Assembly: GCA_017936985.1 (NCBI GenBank)
Contig: JAGBEM010000113.1
Location: forward strand, 1-13,927
Direction of reading: 5' to 3'
DNA length: 13,927 nucleotides
Origin: Oscillospiraceae bacterium
GTDB lineage: Bacteria; Bacillota_A; Clostridia; Oscillospirales; Oscillospiraceae
Shown here: positions 5,559-13,339 of the stretch, one piece after another
Layout: each line of letters opens with the position of its first letter
Numbering within the stretch: the stretch's first letter is position 1
The notes under the pieces: generated by a model
Database searches by the model: none
Told to the model about the DNA's origin: nothing
The model's input: the letters and a program-made list of their open reading frames with translations, nothing else
Program-made: the position numbers and the translations under genes

Positions 5559-7796
5559 TTACTCTGCGAAGTGATAAGAGCCGCCGGTAAGCGTTTCCGT
5601 ATAGCCGGATGGCAGCCGCAAGTGAGCGGTAACGCCCTGGGGAATGGTGAATTCATAATAGACGGTATCGCCCTTATAGTACCAGTAAGAGCGAATCAGA
5701 CCGTTGCGTGATTCGATGGAATTGTCCGCAAAGCCAAGGCATTTGTTGGGATGCGGCGACAGGGTGAATTCTTTATAGGCAGGAGCAGATGCCATAGGCT
5801 TGATACCGGAAGCGACACCAAAAATCCAATCAAACACTGCACCATAGGCATAATGGTTGAATGAGTTCATGGCGGTGCTCCAGAATGTACCGTCCTCCTT
5901 CAGGCTGTTCCAATGCTCCCAGATGGTGGTTGCGCCGTGATTGACGGAGAACAACCAGGAGGGGTACTGCTCCTGCATCAAAAGCTTGTAGGCAAGGTCA
6001 GTGTGACCGTTGTCAGACAACACATGAAGGATGATGGGCGTGCCGAGGAATCCCGTAGACATCCGGTCACCGTAACCGTGGATCAGCCCCACAAGTTTGT
6101 CGACGATAGCGGAGCGCTCCTCCTCAAGGCACAGGTCAAAGTGCAGAATCATCAGAAGTGCAGTCTGCGTCATGCCCCTGCGAATCGTGTCGGAGGGATG
6201 CTCCGGAATTTCCGTGCAGGGATACTCTTCCTTGGGCATACCGTTGTCCATGAAGTAATCCCGGAAGGCGGCCTTGATGTTGCGATGGAGTTGCCGGTAC
6301 TCCTCCATGTCATAGCCCAGAACCTCGCCGGCCTTGACTAGCAAATCGGTGGAGTAAGCAAAGTATGCGGTAGCAATCAGGTCATTGGAGGTGGCCCCCT
6401 GAGTGATCTCTCCACCGGCATCTGTTGCCAACCAATCACCATAGTGGTGGCCGGTAAGCCAGAGGTATTCATTGGGTCCGGTATGACGGATGTATTCGAC
6501 CCATTTTTTCATCATGGGAAAGTTCTTTTTCAACTCCTTTTTGTCACCGTAAGCAAGATACATTTCCCAAGGAATGACGCAGGCAGCATCGCCCCAACCG
6601 GCACTTATGCGGGAATTGTTTTGTGGGAGACAGTTGGGAACAATACCACGGACCGCGCCCTGTTTATCCTGTTCCAATGCCACATCACACAGCCACTTAT
6701 GGAAGAATTTGGCTACATCGTAGTTAATGGCACCGGTGCGGCAGAAGACCTGGGCATCGCCAGTCCAACCTAGACGTTCATCACGCTGAGGGCAATCGGT
6801 GGGAATATCCAGATAATTGCTCTTTTGACCCCAAATGATATTGTGGTACAGCTGGTTGATCTTCTCGTTACCACAGGTAAATTGGCCTGTGCGCTTCAGA
6901 TCGGAGTGTACTACCACCGCCCGGAAGCAGTTCAGGTCGATTTCCATATCTGGAAATTCCGCAATGCGGATATAACGGAATCCCTGGAAGGTGTAGGTAG
7001 GCTTGAATACATCTATCCCACCACTGAGAATGTAGGTCATTTCGTTACGGGCAGAGCGGTAATTGGCATTGTAGAAATTGCCATTTTTGTCCAAAACCTC
7101 GGCGTGCTGCAGGACAATTCTACTGCCCCGCTTACCCTGAATTTTGATTTCTACATAGCCGGTCATGTTCTGACCGAAGTCCAGAACCGTCTCGCCGGCA
7201 GGGGTGTGGATCAGTTCCACGGGTGCCAACCGCTCATGCTCGGTGATCCATTCGCCGTCCTGAGGAATCAATTTGGACTTGACGGTGGAGTCAATCACTG
7301 CATCGCCGATCTTTTTGATGGGAGCGGTCAAATCAACAGTTTCACCGTGGTAGATCTCCGAAAACAGAACGGGTGAAGACCAAATCTCCCAACTCTCGTC
7401 GGTGCTGATCTGCTCGGAAGTGCCATCGGTATAGGTAATGTCCAACCAAGCGATGACGCTGGGTTGATCCGCAAAGAAATGATTGTTGCCAACCCATGCC
7501 ATCTCCCCTACTGCCCAACCCTGACCAACACCCAGCTCCAGCAGGTTATCAGCCTTCAAAAGGGCGGTAACATCGTAGGACTGGTACTGGACGCGCTTTT
7601 TGTAGCTGGTAAAGCCGGGATTTAAGACGGAAGAAGTGACCTTCTGTCCGTTGAGACATGGGTCGTAGATGCCCACGGCGGAAGCGTTCAGCGTTGCTTT
7701 CTTGACCGGCCTTTGGATGGAAAAGCCGCGGCGATATGTAACAGCACCCATACCGGGATTTTCCGGTGCGGTGATCCATTTGGCAATAAGTTTCAT
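5559..7796 (-). CDS. Intracellular GH78 alpha-L-rhamnosidase
   Basis: The enzyme removes terminal alpha-L-rhamnose from rhamnosides (plant glycosides, pectin fragments or rhamnosylated glycans) with inversion. The 745 residues show the family order: N-terminal beta domain (about 20-170, with the GWAVGEMAW motif at 93-101), a jelly-roll domain (190-290, LDFGQNMTGYVEI), an (alpha/alpha)6 barrel (about 310-660) and a C-terminal beta domain. DCPQRDERLGWTGD (334-347) carries the general acid E340 and the conserved D334 and D347. E627 in TIWEHWN fits the general base; roles are by analogy with Bacillus RhaB. There is no signal peptide or membrane segment, so the substrate must be imported. It has an AAGGAG site upstream and starts 34 bp after rhaD. 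Substrate linkage cannot be read from the sequence. Confidence 0.93.
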   Translation of the reverse strand: MKLIAKWITAPENPGMGAVTYRRGFSIQRPVKKATLNASAVGIYDPCLNGQKVTSSVLNPGFTSYKKRVQYQSYDVTALLKADNLLELGVGQGWAVGEMAWVGNNHFFADQPSVIAWLDITYTDGTSEQISTDESWEIWSSPVLFSEIYHGETVDLTAPIKKIGDAVIDSTVKSKLIPQDGEWITEHERLAPVELIHTPAGETVLDFGQNMTGYVEIKIQGKRGSRIVLQHAEVLDKNGNFYNANYRSARNEMTYILSGGIDVFKPTYTFQGFRYIRIAEFPDMEIDLNCFRAVVVHSDLKRTGQFTCGNEKINQLYHNIIWGQKSNYLDIPTDCPQRDERLGWTGDAQVFCRTGAINYDVAKFFHKWLCDVALEQDKQGAVRGIVPNCLPQNNSRISAGWGDAACVIPWEMYLAYGDKKELKKNFPMMKKWVEYIRHTGPNEYLWLTGHHYGDWLATDAGGEITQGATSNDLIATAYFAYSTDLLVKAGEVLGYDMEEYRQLHRNIKAAFRDYFMDNGMPKEEYPCTEIPEHPSDTIRRGMTQTALLMILHFDLCLEEERSAIVDKLVGLIHGYGDRMSTGFLGTPIILHVLSDNGHTDLAYKLLMQEQYPSWLFSVNHGATTIWEHWNSLKEDGTFWSTAMNSFNHYAYGAVFDWIFGVASGIKPMASAPAYKEFTLSPHPNKCLGFADNSIESRNGLIRSYWYYKGDTVYYEFTIPQGVTAHLRLPSGYTETLTGGSYHFAE

Positions 7797-7830
7797 AATA
7801 ACATTCTCCTTGATTATTTCTTTGATGCTG

Positions 7831-8646
7831 TCACTGATTCAGAAATTCTTTTCTGAAATCAAGGCCAAAGGCTTCTGCGACCGCCTTGAGTTCGGAATCA
7901 CGAATCGTATTCACATGGGGCAAATGGGCGATAAGCATATACAGTTGTGCTGCCTTTTCGACAGTTTCAATCAGGCCAAAGGCTTCGTCCATATTTTTGC
8001 CCGCACCATAAATGCCGTGGAGTCCCCAAATCACAAGGCGATACTGCTCCATCTTTTTAGCGGTAGCGATACCGATTTCATTGTTGCCGCACAGCATCCA
8101 GGGAAGCACGCCAATGCCCTCAGGGAAAACAACGATACACTCGGTACACATTTCCCAGATGGTGTGGGTGAACTTCTTGTCGTCCAGCTCGTGAACATGA
8201 GTCATTGCCAAGGTGTGTGTGGGATGGGTGTGCATAATGACTCTGTGTTTGGGGTCAATTTTGAGCCGCACAATATGACTCATCAGATGAGCCGGAAGCT
8301 CGCTGGTGAATTTTCCGCCATCCCGATAACCCCAAAGCAACTCGGCAGTAGTGCCGTCATCGGCGATGCGGATAATGCCCAAATTTGTTTCGGGGTCCAG
8401 CTCCACATTTTTGAAATATTTACCCGTGCCGGTTACGATAAAGATCTTGCCGATCAGTTCTGTTGCATCGAATCCCATAGGAATGGTGCGGATCACATTC
8501 TTCAGATCGAGATACTGTGCAACATCTTCCTCTTCCAGCATATAACTGATGTTGCCCCCGTTACGCTCATCCCAGCCCAGACGGTACATATTGGCGGTGG
8601 CTCTTTTCATTTCCTCCACAAAGGGTGCTGTCAAAATATCCTTCAT
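7831..8646 (-). CDS. rhaD: L-rhamnulose-1-phosphate aldolase
   Basis: This zinc-dependent class II aldolase cleaves L-rhamnulose-1-phosphate to dihydroxyacetone phosphate and L-lactaldehyde. The 271 residues fit RhaD (274 in E. coli). Visible signatures are NGGNIS (29-34), VTGTGKYF (71-78), the catalytic glutamate E116 in TSELPAH, and zinc ligands H139 and H141 (MHTHPTH) and H210 (WGLHG). Each falls one or two positions from the E. coli numbering. It starts six bases after the rhaA stop, and its AGAGG ribosome binding site overlaps the end of rhaA, so translation is probably coupled. No lactaldehyde dehydrogenase or reductase is nearby. Confidence 0.96.
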   Translation of the reverse strand: MKDILTAPFVEEMKRATANMYRLGWDERNGGNISYMLEEEDVAQYLDLKNVIRTIPMGFDATELIGKIFIVTGTGKYFKNVELDPETNLGIIRIADDGTTAELLWGYRDGGKFTSELPAHLMSHIVRLKIDPKHRVIMHTHPTHTLAMTHVHELDDKKFTHTIWEMCTECIVVFPEGIGVLPWMLCGNNEIGIATAKKMEQYRLVIWGLHGIYGAGKNMDEAFGLIETVEKAAQLYMLIAHLPHVNTIRDSELKAVAEAFGLDFRKEFLNQ

Positions 8647-8652
8647 TTTGCA

Positions 8653-9903
8653 TCAACCTCTTTTACTTAAAATGGTACTTTCATATTCTTTGACGGTGGC
8701 GAACCATTCGCCATCAGCAGGTACGCCGCAAACACGGCAGTATTCCGTCCAAATTTCGCCGAAGGGCATGGTTTTCATTTCTTCCTGAATGACAATCAAC
8801 TCGGTCCAGTTGTCTGCATTCTGCATAGGGGTCAGGTCGGGCGTAGTTAACGCCATCAGCAAGGCCTTTTGTACGTTGCGAAAGCCGATAGTCCATGCAG
8901 CAATGCGGTTGATAGAAGCATCGAAATAGTCCAGTGCCATCTTGACACTGCCGTCAAGGCCACCGCAGCGAACAATTTCCTTGCACAGCTCCTTGGTTTC
9001 ATCATCCAACAGCACCACGTGATCGGAATCCCAGCGGATGGGACGAGTGATGTGCAGTGCGATTTCCGGGAAGAATGCCAGCAGGGCAGGAATCTTATCG
9101 GAAACCACTTCGGTGGGATGGTAATGGCCATTGTCCATCAACGGAATGCACTTATCCTTGTTCATAGCCGCATAGCTCAGTGTAAATTCTGCAGAGCCCA
9201 CAGTATAGGCTTCCACGCCAATACCAAAGACCTTGCTTTCCACACAGGGCTTAACCTTTTTAAAATCAAAGGGCTCGGACAGAATTTCGTCGATGGCTTC
9301 TTTGTAGCGGACGCGGGGGCCCATTCTGTCGGCAGGGATATCCTTGAAACCGTCGCCGGTCCAAATGTTCATAACACATTCCTGGCTCAGCTCTTCCGCC
9401 AGGTACTGGGATATTCGGACACAAGCCTTTCCATGGTTGATCCAAAATTTACGGATTTCCGGGTCGGGAGAGGACAAAGTCAGACCATTTGCCTTGGGAT
9501 GGGAGAAGAAGGTAGGGTTAAAGTCACAGCCCACCCCCCGCTCTTTGCAGAACTCCACCCACTTCTTGAAATGCTTGGGCTCTACAGCATCCCGGTCCGC
9601 CCAGTCACCATCTTCAAAAATAGCATAGGAAGCGTGGAGATTCATCTTCTTCGTACCGGGGCAAAGCTTCAGTACCATATCAAGGTCTGCCATCAGCTCC
9701 TCAGGGGTTCTGGCTCTGCCGGGATAATTGCCGGTGGTCTGAATGCCACCAGTCAGGGGTTTGCTGGGATCAGTATCGAAGCCCCGGACATCATCTCCCT
9801 GCCAGCAGTGCAGGGCCACGGGAACAGCTTTCAGTTTGGCTATGGCAGCATCGGTATCGACACCCATCGCTGCGTATTTGGCTTTTGCTTCTATGTAACT
9901 CAC
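8653..9903 (-). CDS. rhaA: L-rhamnose isomerase
   Basis: RhaA converts L-rhamnose to L-rhamnulose in the cytoplasm using Mn2+. It has 416 residues, as usual. Recognisable blocks are HCWQGDD (32-38), NLHASYA (88-94), NIWTGDGFKDIPADR (179-193), VEAYTVGS (230-237), LMDNGHYHPTE (255-265) and HITRPIRWDSDHVV (284-297). E231, D257, H284, D292 and D294 match the E. coli metal-site residues in order and spacing. The start codon is GTG (9901-9903), overlapping the rhaB stop as GTGA, with GGAGG seven bases upstream, so the two genes are translationally coupled. It is the second gene of the rha operon. Confidence 0.97.
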   Translation of the reverse strand: MSYIEAKAKYAAMGVDTDAAIAKLKAVPVALHCWQGDDVRGFDTDPSKPLTGGIQTTGNYPGRARTPEELMADLDMVLKLCPGTKKMNLHASYAIFEDGDWADRDAVEPKHFKKWVEFCKERGVGCDFNPTFFSHPKANGLTLSSPDPEIRKFWINHGKACVRISQYLAEELSQECVMNIWTGDGFKDIPADRMGPRVRYKEAIDEILSEPFDFKKVKPCVESKVFGIGVEAYTVGSAEFTLSYAAMNKDKCIPLMDNGHYHPTEVVSDKIPALLAFFPEIALHITRPIRWDSDHVVLLDDETKELCKEIVRCGGLDGSVKMALDYFDASINRIAAWTIGFRNVQKALLMALTTPDLTPMQNADNWTELIVIQEEMKTMPFGEIWTEYCRVCGVPADGEWFATVKEYESTILSKRG

Positions 9904-11174
9904 AAATTTACCTCCATTTGTATTTTCAGATTGCCCAAGGCTGTGGCTTCGATGGGCAGTGCAATGACACGCTTTCCGGTAGCTTCCTCCGTCAGTAGAT
10001 TTAGAAAGTCGTTCTTCGCTCCGCCGCCGACGATGTAGAGTTTTTCATATTTTGTGCCTGTGTTGGTCTCCAGCTCTTCAATAGCTTGCCGGTAACTGAC
10101 AGCCAGACTTCGATAAGCACAGCGGAAATAGTCGCCGATGGTTTTGAGAGCATGATTTGTGGCGGAATGAAAGGCTGCTTTCATACTCTTGGGAGCAAGG
10201 AATTCGGGGGCATTCGCATCAACCAGAATATCACAGGTGCTCTCCTCTGCCAATTTTACGATATCCGGGAATTTAAGATCAGGGCAAAGCTCTTTTTGCA
10301 ATTCGTTTACCAGCCACATACCCATAATGTTCTTTTGGTAGCGGTTGTAGCCTACGCCACCCTCATTGGAATAGTTGGCAGCTTCACTTTTCGTATCGGT
10401 AATGGGTTTGCTTGTTTTGACACCCAGCAATGACCAAGTTCCGGAGGAAATGTAGGGGTGATTGCCCTCCATAGGAATACCCTCCACCGCAGAGCCGGTG
10501 TCGTGGGTGGCACAAAGTACAACCTTGATACCTTCATATTCACCGATCACCGTGCCGGGTTGGCTGAGCTTCGGAAACAGATGGGCAGGATACCCCAGAA
10601 GCTGCACGATTTTCATATCAAACTCACCGGTTTGGGCATTGATCATCCCCATAGTGGTAGCATTGGTGTATTCCCTTGCTTTGACACCGCAGAGTTTCCA
10701 CATCAGATACTCCGGAATCATCAGCAGATCGGTGACACCTTCCAAGCGACCATTGATTTTATCATCATAAAGCTGATAGATGGTGTTGAAGGGTTGGAAC
10801 TGGCAACCGGCATGACGATAGAGTTCGGAAAATGGTATCTTCTCGTGTACCAGAGGAATGACGGCTTCTGTCCGGTTGTCCCGGTAGGCATAGACTGGTT
10901 GAACCTCCTCATCACCTTTTAGGAGCACGTAGTCAACGCCCCAGGTATCGATGGAGAGACTTTCAATCTCCGGAAACTCTGCTTTTGCAGCTGCAATTCC
11001 CTGCTTCACGGATGCAAATAAGGCATCCACATTCCACACACGATGTCCATCTCTTTCGTGGACATCGTTGGGAAACCGGTAGACTTCTTTTGTAATGATC
11101 TGGCTTCCTTCTTTCCAGCCTACGATATGCCGGCCGCTGGAAGCACCGATATCAATTGCCAGGTAACAGTCCAA
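9900..11174 (-). CDS. rhaB: L-rhamnulokinase
   Basis: RhaB phosphorylates L-rhamnulose with ATP to rhamnulose-1-phosphate. It belongs to the FGGY carbohydrate kinase family, with two actin-like domains. From the chosen start it is 424 residues. Motifs are DIGASSGR (8-15, phosphate 1), IDTWGVDY (75-82), ATHDTGSAVEGIP with catalytic base D225, the SSGTWSLLG block (243-251), GGGAKNDFLN (383-392) and EATALGN (409-415). I chose the TTG at 11172-11174 because GGGGGT lies seven bases upstream and the protein then begins MDCYLAIDIG, as kinases of this family do. An in-frame TTG at 11217-11219 would add 15 unrelated residues and lies upstream of the predicted transcription start. It is the first gene of the operon and has a promoter directly upstream. 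Confidence 0.95.
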   Translation of the reverse strand: MDCYLAIDIGASSGRHIVGWKEGSQIITKEVYRFPNDVHERDGHRVWNVDALFASVKQGIAAAKAEFPEIESLSIDTWGVDYVLLKGDEEVQPVYAYRDNRTEAVIPLVHEKIPFSELYRHAGCQFQPFNTIYQLYDDKINGRLEGVTDLLMIPEYLMWKLCGVKAREYTNATTMGMINAQTGEFDMKIVQLLGYPAHLFPKLSQPGTVIGEYEGIKVVLCATHDTGSAVEGIPMEGNHPYISSGTWSLLGVKTSKPITDTKSEAANYSNEGGVGYNRYQKNIMGMWLVNELQKELCPDLKFPDIVKLAEESTCDILVDANAPEFLAPKSMKAAFHSATNHALKTIGDYFRCAYRSLAVSYRQAIEELETNTGTKYEKLYIVGGGAKNDFLNLLTEEATGKRVIALPIEATALGNLKIQMEVNL

Positions 11175-11179
11175 AGAAA

Positions 11180-11236
11180 GACCCCCTTTTTTACTTTGAC
11201 ACCATTCTACCACGCGCAAAGCAAAAAAAGGAGGTC
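11180..11236. repeat. Long imperfect inverted repeat enclosing the rhaB promoter
   Basis: The arms 11180-11198 and 11217-11236 are complementary over about 19 bp with two transitions and one bulged base, around an 18-base centre. In a minus-strand transcript both mismatches become G-U pairs, giving a nearly unbroken stem. The promoter-proximal arm contains the rhaB ribosome binding site (AAAAAAGGGGGTC). The -10 element lies in the loop, so transcripts from the rhaB promoter lack the first arm. Read-through from the regulator gene would contain both arms, masking the site or, with TTTCTTT after the stem, terminating. Confidence 0.55.
11204..11212 (-). promoter_or_regulatory. Extended -10 promoter of the rha operon
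   Basis: The minus strand reads TGGTAGAAT: a 5/6 -10 hexamer (11204-11209) with the TGN extension. No hexamer resembling TTGACA is found 16-18 bp upstream, as expected for a promoter that depends on an AraC-type activator. The start would be near 11197, 22 nt before the TTG start codon. Confidence 0.45.
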
Positions 11237-11245
11237 TTATGTTTT

Positions 11246-12211
11246 CTAAAAAAGTGTCCTCTCTTGCACTCTGTAGTGCCTTGGGGACTTTCCATAGGCA
11301 TCCGCAAAGATCCTGTGGAAATAGCTGATATTCTCATAGCCCACACTGTTGGCGATGTCGGCTACATTCCGGTCTGTGTTCTTCAGCAGAAATGCCGCTT
11401 GGGCCAGACGCTTTTCCTGCACCAGCTGGGTATAGGTCTTGCCCGTCTTGCGCTTGATTTCCCGGGAGAGCCAGGACGGATCATAGTGCAGCCGCTGTGC
11501 CAGTTCTCCAAAACTGCCGCCCACATAATCGGTCTCGATATAGCGCAGGACCTGCAGCACCGCCGCATCCTCCTGATCGCCGTTGAGCAGGTTCTCCGTG
11601 TGCCCGGTCAGTTGCATGAAGAGCAACGCCATGGTCATCTGGCTCATTTTTCGTTTGTTGGGCGTTTCCCAAAGCAGGATGCACAGCAGATTTTCCACCA
11701 GATTCTGCACCGGCGTGACCTGGGATACATGGAAATGGAGGAATCCGGACCCGGTATTCTGCCCGCACAGACAATCCACCAGGAATTTTCTGAGCGGTGT
11801 CTCTTCTTCGCCGATTAAGGCAAGCGTTGCCGCAAAGAAATCCGGAAGCACGATCAAATTGACCGCAAGATCCCCTTCTCCGGCCTTACAGACCTCATGG
11901 GTGGCGCTTTGGCTCAGGAACAGAAGATCCCCCTGCTCCAAAACGATCTTCTTGCCATTGACGATGTGGGTCGTGCAACCCTCACACATATACACCACTT
12001 CCACATAATCGTGGGTATGCTCCGGGAAGTGGATAAACCGGGTGTGGGGACGCAAGGTGATCAGCTTGCCGGCTGCCAGAAGCTTCTTCGCATTGACGGT
12101 GTTATCCTGCCCCTGCATATATAGCGCACGGTCAATATCCCTTCGTCCGTCCAGGATTTTCTGTTCCTCGGTTGTAATCACAGACAGTTGTTTCAGTAGT
12201 CTTGCATCCAC
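11246..12211 (-). CDS. AraC-family regulator, probable rhamnose-responsive activator
   Basis: The 321 residues have the AraC layout. The N-terminal cupin sensor is marked by HFPEHTHDYVEVVYMCEG (61-78) and LEQGDLLFLSQSATHEV (91-107). The C-terminal DNA-binding domain has two helix-turn-helix units (FGELAQRLHYDPSWLSREIK, 234-253, and VADIANSVGYENISYFHRIF, 283-302) and ends KSPRHYR. The start is GTG (12209-12211) with GGGGGTG about five bases upstream. It lies 71 bp upstream of rhaB in the same orientation, like RhaR/RhaS-type regulators, so control of this operon by rhamnose is likely but inferred. No binding site could be defined. An anti-parallel mini-ORF over its 3' end is ignored. Confidence 0.92.
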   Translation of the reverse strand: MDARLLKQLSVITTEEQKILDGRRDIDRALYMQGQDNTVNAKKLLAAGKLITLRPHTRFIHFPEHTHDYVEVVYMCEGCTTHIVNGKKIVLEQGDLLFLSQSATHEVCKAGEGDLAVNLIVLPDFFAATLALIGEEETPLRKFLVDCLCGQNTGSGFLHFHVSQVTPVQNLVENLLCILLWETPNKRKMSQMTMALLFMQLTGHTENLLNGDQEDAAVLQVLRYIETDYVGGSFGELAQRLHYDPSWLSREIKRKTGKTYTQLVQEKRLAQAAFLLKNTDRNVADIANSVGYENISYFHRIFADAYGKSPRHYRVQERTLF

Positions 12212-12243
12212 GCACTCACCCCCGCATGACCTTTCTTGCAGTT

Positions 12244-12272
12244 ATCGTATCATAGAATCAGTCGGTCAGCAA
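12244..12272 (-). promoter_or_regulatory. Candidate promoter of the AraC-family regulator
   Basis: On the minus strand, TTGCTG (12267-12272) is followed after 17 bp by TACGAT (12244-12249), which has a TGA extension. Each hexamer is a partial match (3/6 and 4/6), so this is tentative. A perfect 10-bp palindrome CCTCCGGAGG (12285-12294) lies just upstream of the -35 and could be an operator. Confidence 0.4.
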
Positions 12273-12355
12273 GAGAAAAGATATCCTCCGGAGGTTACAG
12301 TTTTCGCACCACCATTGAGAAGCAGGGCCACCGCCTCCGTATTGGCAGGAATGTT

Positions 12356-12365
12356 TATTGCAATA
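12356..12365. repeat. 10-bp palindrome in the sigG upstream region
   Basis: TATTGCAATA is a perfect palindrome in the 280-bp spacer between the divergent regulator gene and sigG. No regulator can be assigned. It may be chance in an AT-rich stretch. Confidence 0.25.
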
Positions 12366-12410
12366 CAAAACCGGTTTCAGTCTTATCCCAACTGCATTTG
12401 TGCCTTTGCA

Positions 12411-12429
12411 AAAAACCGCCAAGGTTTTT
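12411..12429 (+). repeat. Direct repeat copy 2 flanking the rhamnose region
   Basis: AAAAACCGCCAAGGTTTTT differs from copy 1 (4979-4997) at one base. Here the arms AAAAACC/GGTTTTT are fully complementary around five bases. It lies just upstream of the sigG promoter candidate. The pair encloses the rhamnose genes. Confidence 0.5.
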
Positions 12430-12432
12430 CAG

Positions 12433-12461
12433 GTATCAACTTCTTCCAAATGGAAATACTG
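12433..12461 (+). promoter_or_regulatory. SigF-like forespore promoter of sigG
   Basis: GGAAATACTG (12452-12461) fits the SigF -10 consensus GGNNANAHTR at every defined position. GTATC (12433-12437), a 4/5 match to the -35 consensus GYWTA, lies 14 bp upstream; about 15 is usual. The start would be near 12468, just before the ribosome binding site. SigF-driven sigG is the known arrangement in Bacillus. The match is by eye. Confidence 0.45.
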
Positions 12462-12491
12462 GTATTACCATTTTTCACAGGAGGAAATACC

Positions 12492-13271
12492 ATGCAGGGA
12501 AAGGTAGAGATCTGCGGTGTGAACACCGCCCGTTTGAAAACATTGACCCCTGCCCAGATGGACGAGCTGCTGCAAAAAGCCAATGCCGGTGACGAAAATG
12601 CCCGGCAGGCGCTGATCGAAGGCAATCTGCGGCTGGTTCTTTCCGTGATCCAGCGTTTTGACAAACGGGGCGAAAGCCCCGACGACCTGTTCCAGGTGGG
12701 GTGCATCGGTCTGATGAAAGCCATAGCCAATTTTGACCCTACCAAACAGGTAAGATTTTCCACTTATGGCGTTCCTATGATCGCAGGCGAAGTCCGGCGT
12801 TATCTGCGGGATAACAGTGCGATCCGGGTTTCCCGGTCGATCCGTGATGCGGCTTATCGAGTTTTACAATGTAAGGAGGCTATGATCCTGCGCCTTGGCC
12901 GGGAACCGACCCTGGAGGAGATCTCTCTGGAACTGCAGCTTCCCCTGGCCGAGGTCAGCCAGGCGCTGGATGCCGTTTGCGCGCCGGTCAGTCTTTATGA
13001 TCCTGTCTATGCCGATGGCGGTGACCCTCTGACGGTTATGGACCAAGTCCGGGACACACGCAATACCGAAAGCAACTGGATGGAACACATCACCCTGCGC
13101 AGCGCATTTAAATCCTTGAATGAGCGGGAACAGCAGATCCTTTCCCTGCGTTTTTACGACGGCAAGACGCAAATGGAGGTCGCCAACACCATGGGCATTT
13201 CCCAGGCCCAGGTATCCCGGCTGGAAAAAGGCGCGATCAGCGCCATGCGAAAATCCGTCAGTATATCCTGA
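12492..13271 (+). CDS. sigG: RNA polymerase sporulation sigma factor SigG
   Basis: SigG directs late forespore gene expression after engulfment. It has 259 residues, as usual. The N-terminal KVEICGVNTARL (4-15) is the SigG hallmark that separates it from SigF. Region 2 includes DLFQVGCIGLMKAIANFDP (65-83) and FSTYGVPMIAGEVRRYLRDN (89-108, -10 recognition). Region 4 ends with the helix-turn-helix TQMEVANTMGISQAQVSRLE (226-245). The ATG at 12492 has AGGAGG seven bases upstream; the frame stays open further upstream but that part is not family sequence. In Bacillus and many clostridia, sigE lies directly upstream; here the upstream neighbour is the divergent rhamnose regulator. It is followed 68 bp later by ylmC. 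Confidence 0.96.
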   Translation: MQGKVEICGVNTARLKTLTPAQMDELLQKANAGDENARQALIEGNLRLVLSVIQRFDKRGESPDDLFQVGCIGLMKAIANFDPTKQVRFSTYGVPMIAGEVRRYLRDNSAIRVSRSIRDAAYRVLQCKEAMILRLGREPTLEEISLELQLPLAEVSQALDAVCAPVSLYDPVYADGGDPLTVMDQVRDTRNTESNWMEHITLRSAFKSLNEREQQILSLRFYDGKTQMEVANTMGISQAQVSRLEKGAISAMRKSVSIS

Positions 13272-13339
13272 ACCAAGCCCCAGTCATATTCCCCACAGCC
13301 AAGGCATACCCTGTACCAAAACCCTCGGGAGGTATGCTT

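Noticed and set aside
7669..8670. 333-codon plus-strand ORF opposite rhaD and the GH78 start
   Set aside because: Antisense shadow of conserved enzymes; no motif recognised.
8869..10038. 389-codon plus-strand ORF opposite rhaA
   Set aside because: Antisense shadow of intact rhaA and rhaB sequence.
11175..11219. N-terminal extension of rhaB from a TTG at 11217
   Set aside because: It adds residues not seen in the kinase family, lies before the predicted transcription start, and has no better ribosome binding site than the TTG at 11172-11174.
11239..11328. Plus-strand mini-ORF with an AGGAGG site, reading MFSKKVSSLALCSALG at its start
   Set aside because: It looks like a signal peptide start, but it is antisense to the AraC 3' end, stops after about 29 codons, and its AGGAGG is the arm of the inverted repeat.
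12472..12480. TTTTTCACA DnaA-box-like site before sigG
   Set aside because: A single weak site in AT-rich sequence with no neighbours.
12042..12491. Upstream extension of the sigG frame
   Set aside because: The open frame crosses the divergent regulator and promoter region; family similarity begins exactly at the ATG with a good ribosome binding site.
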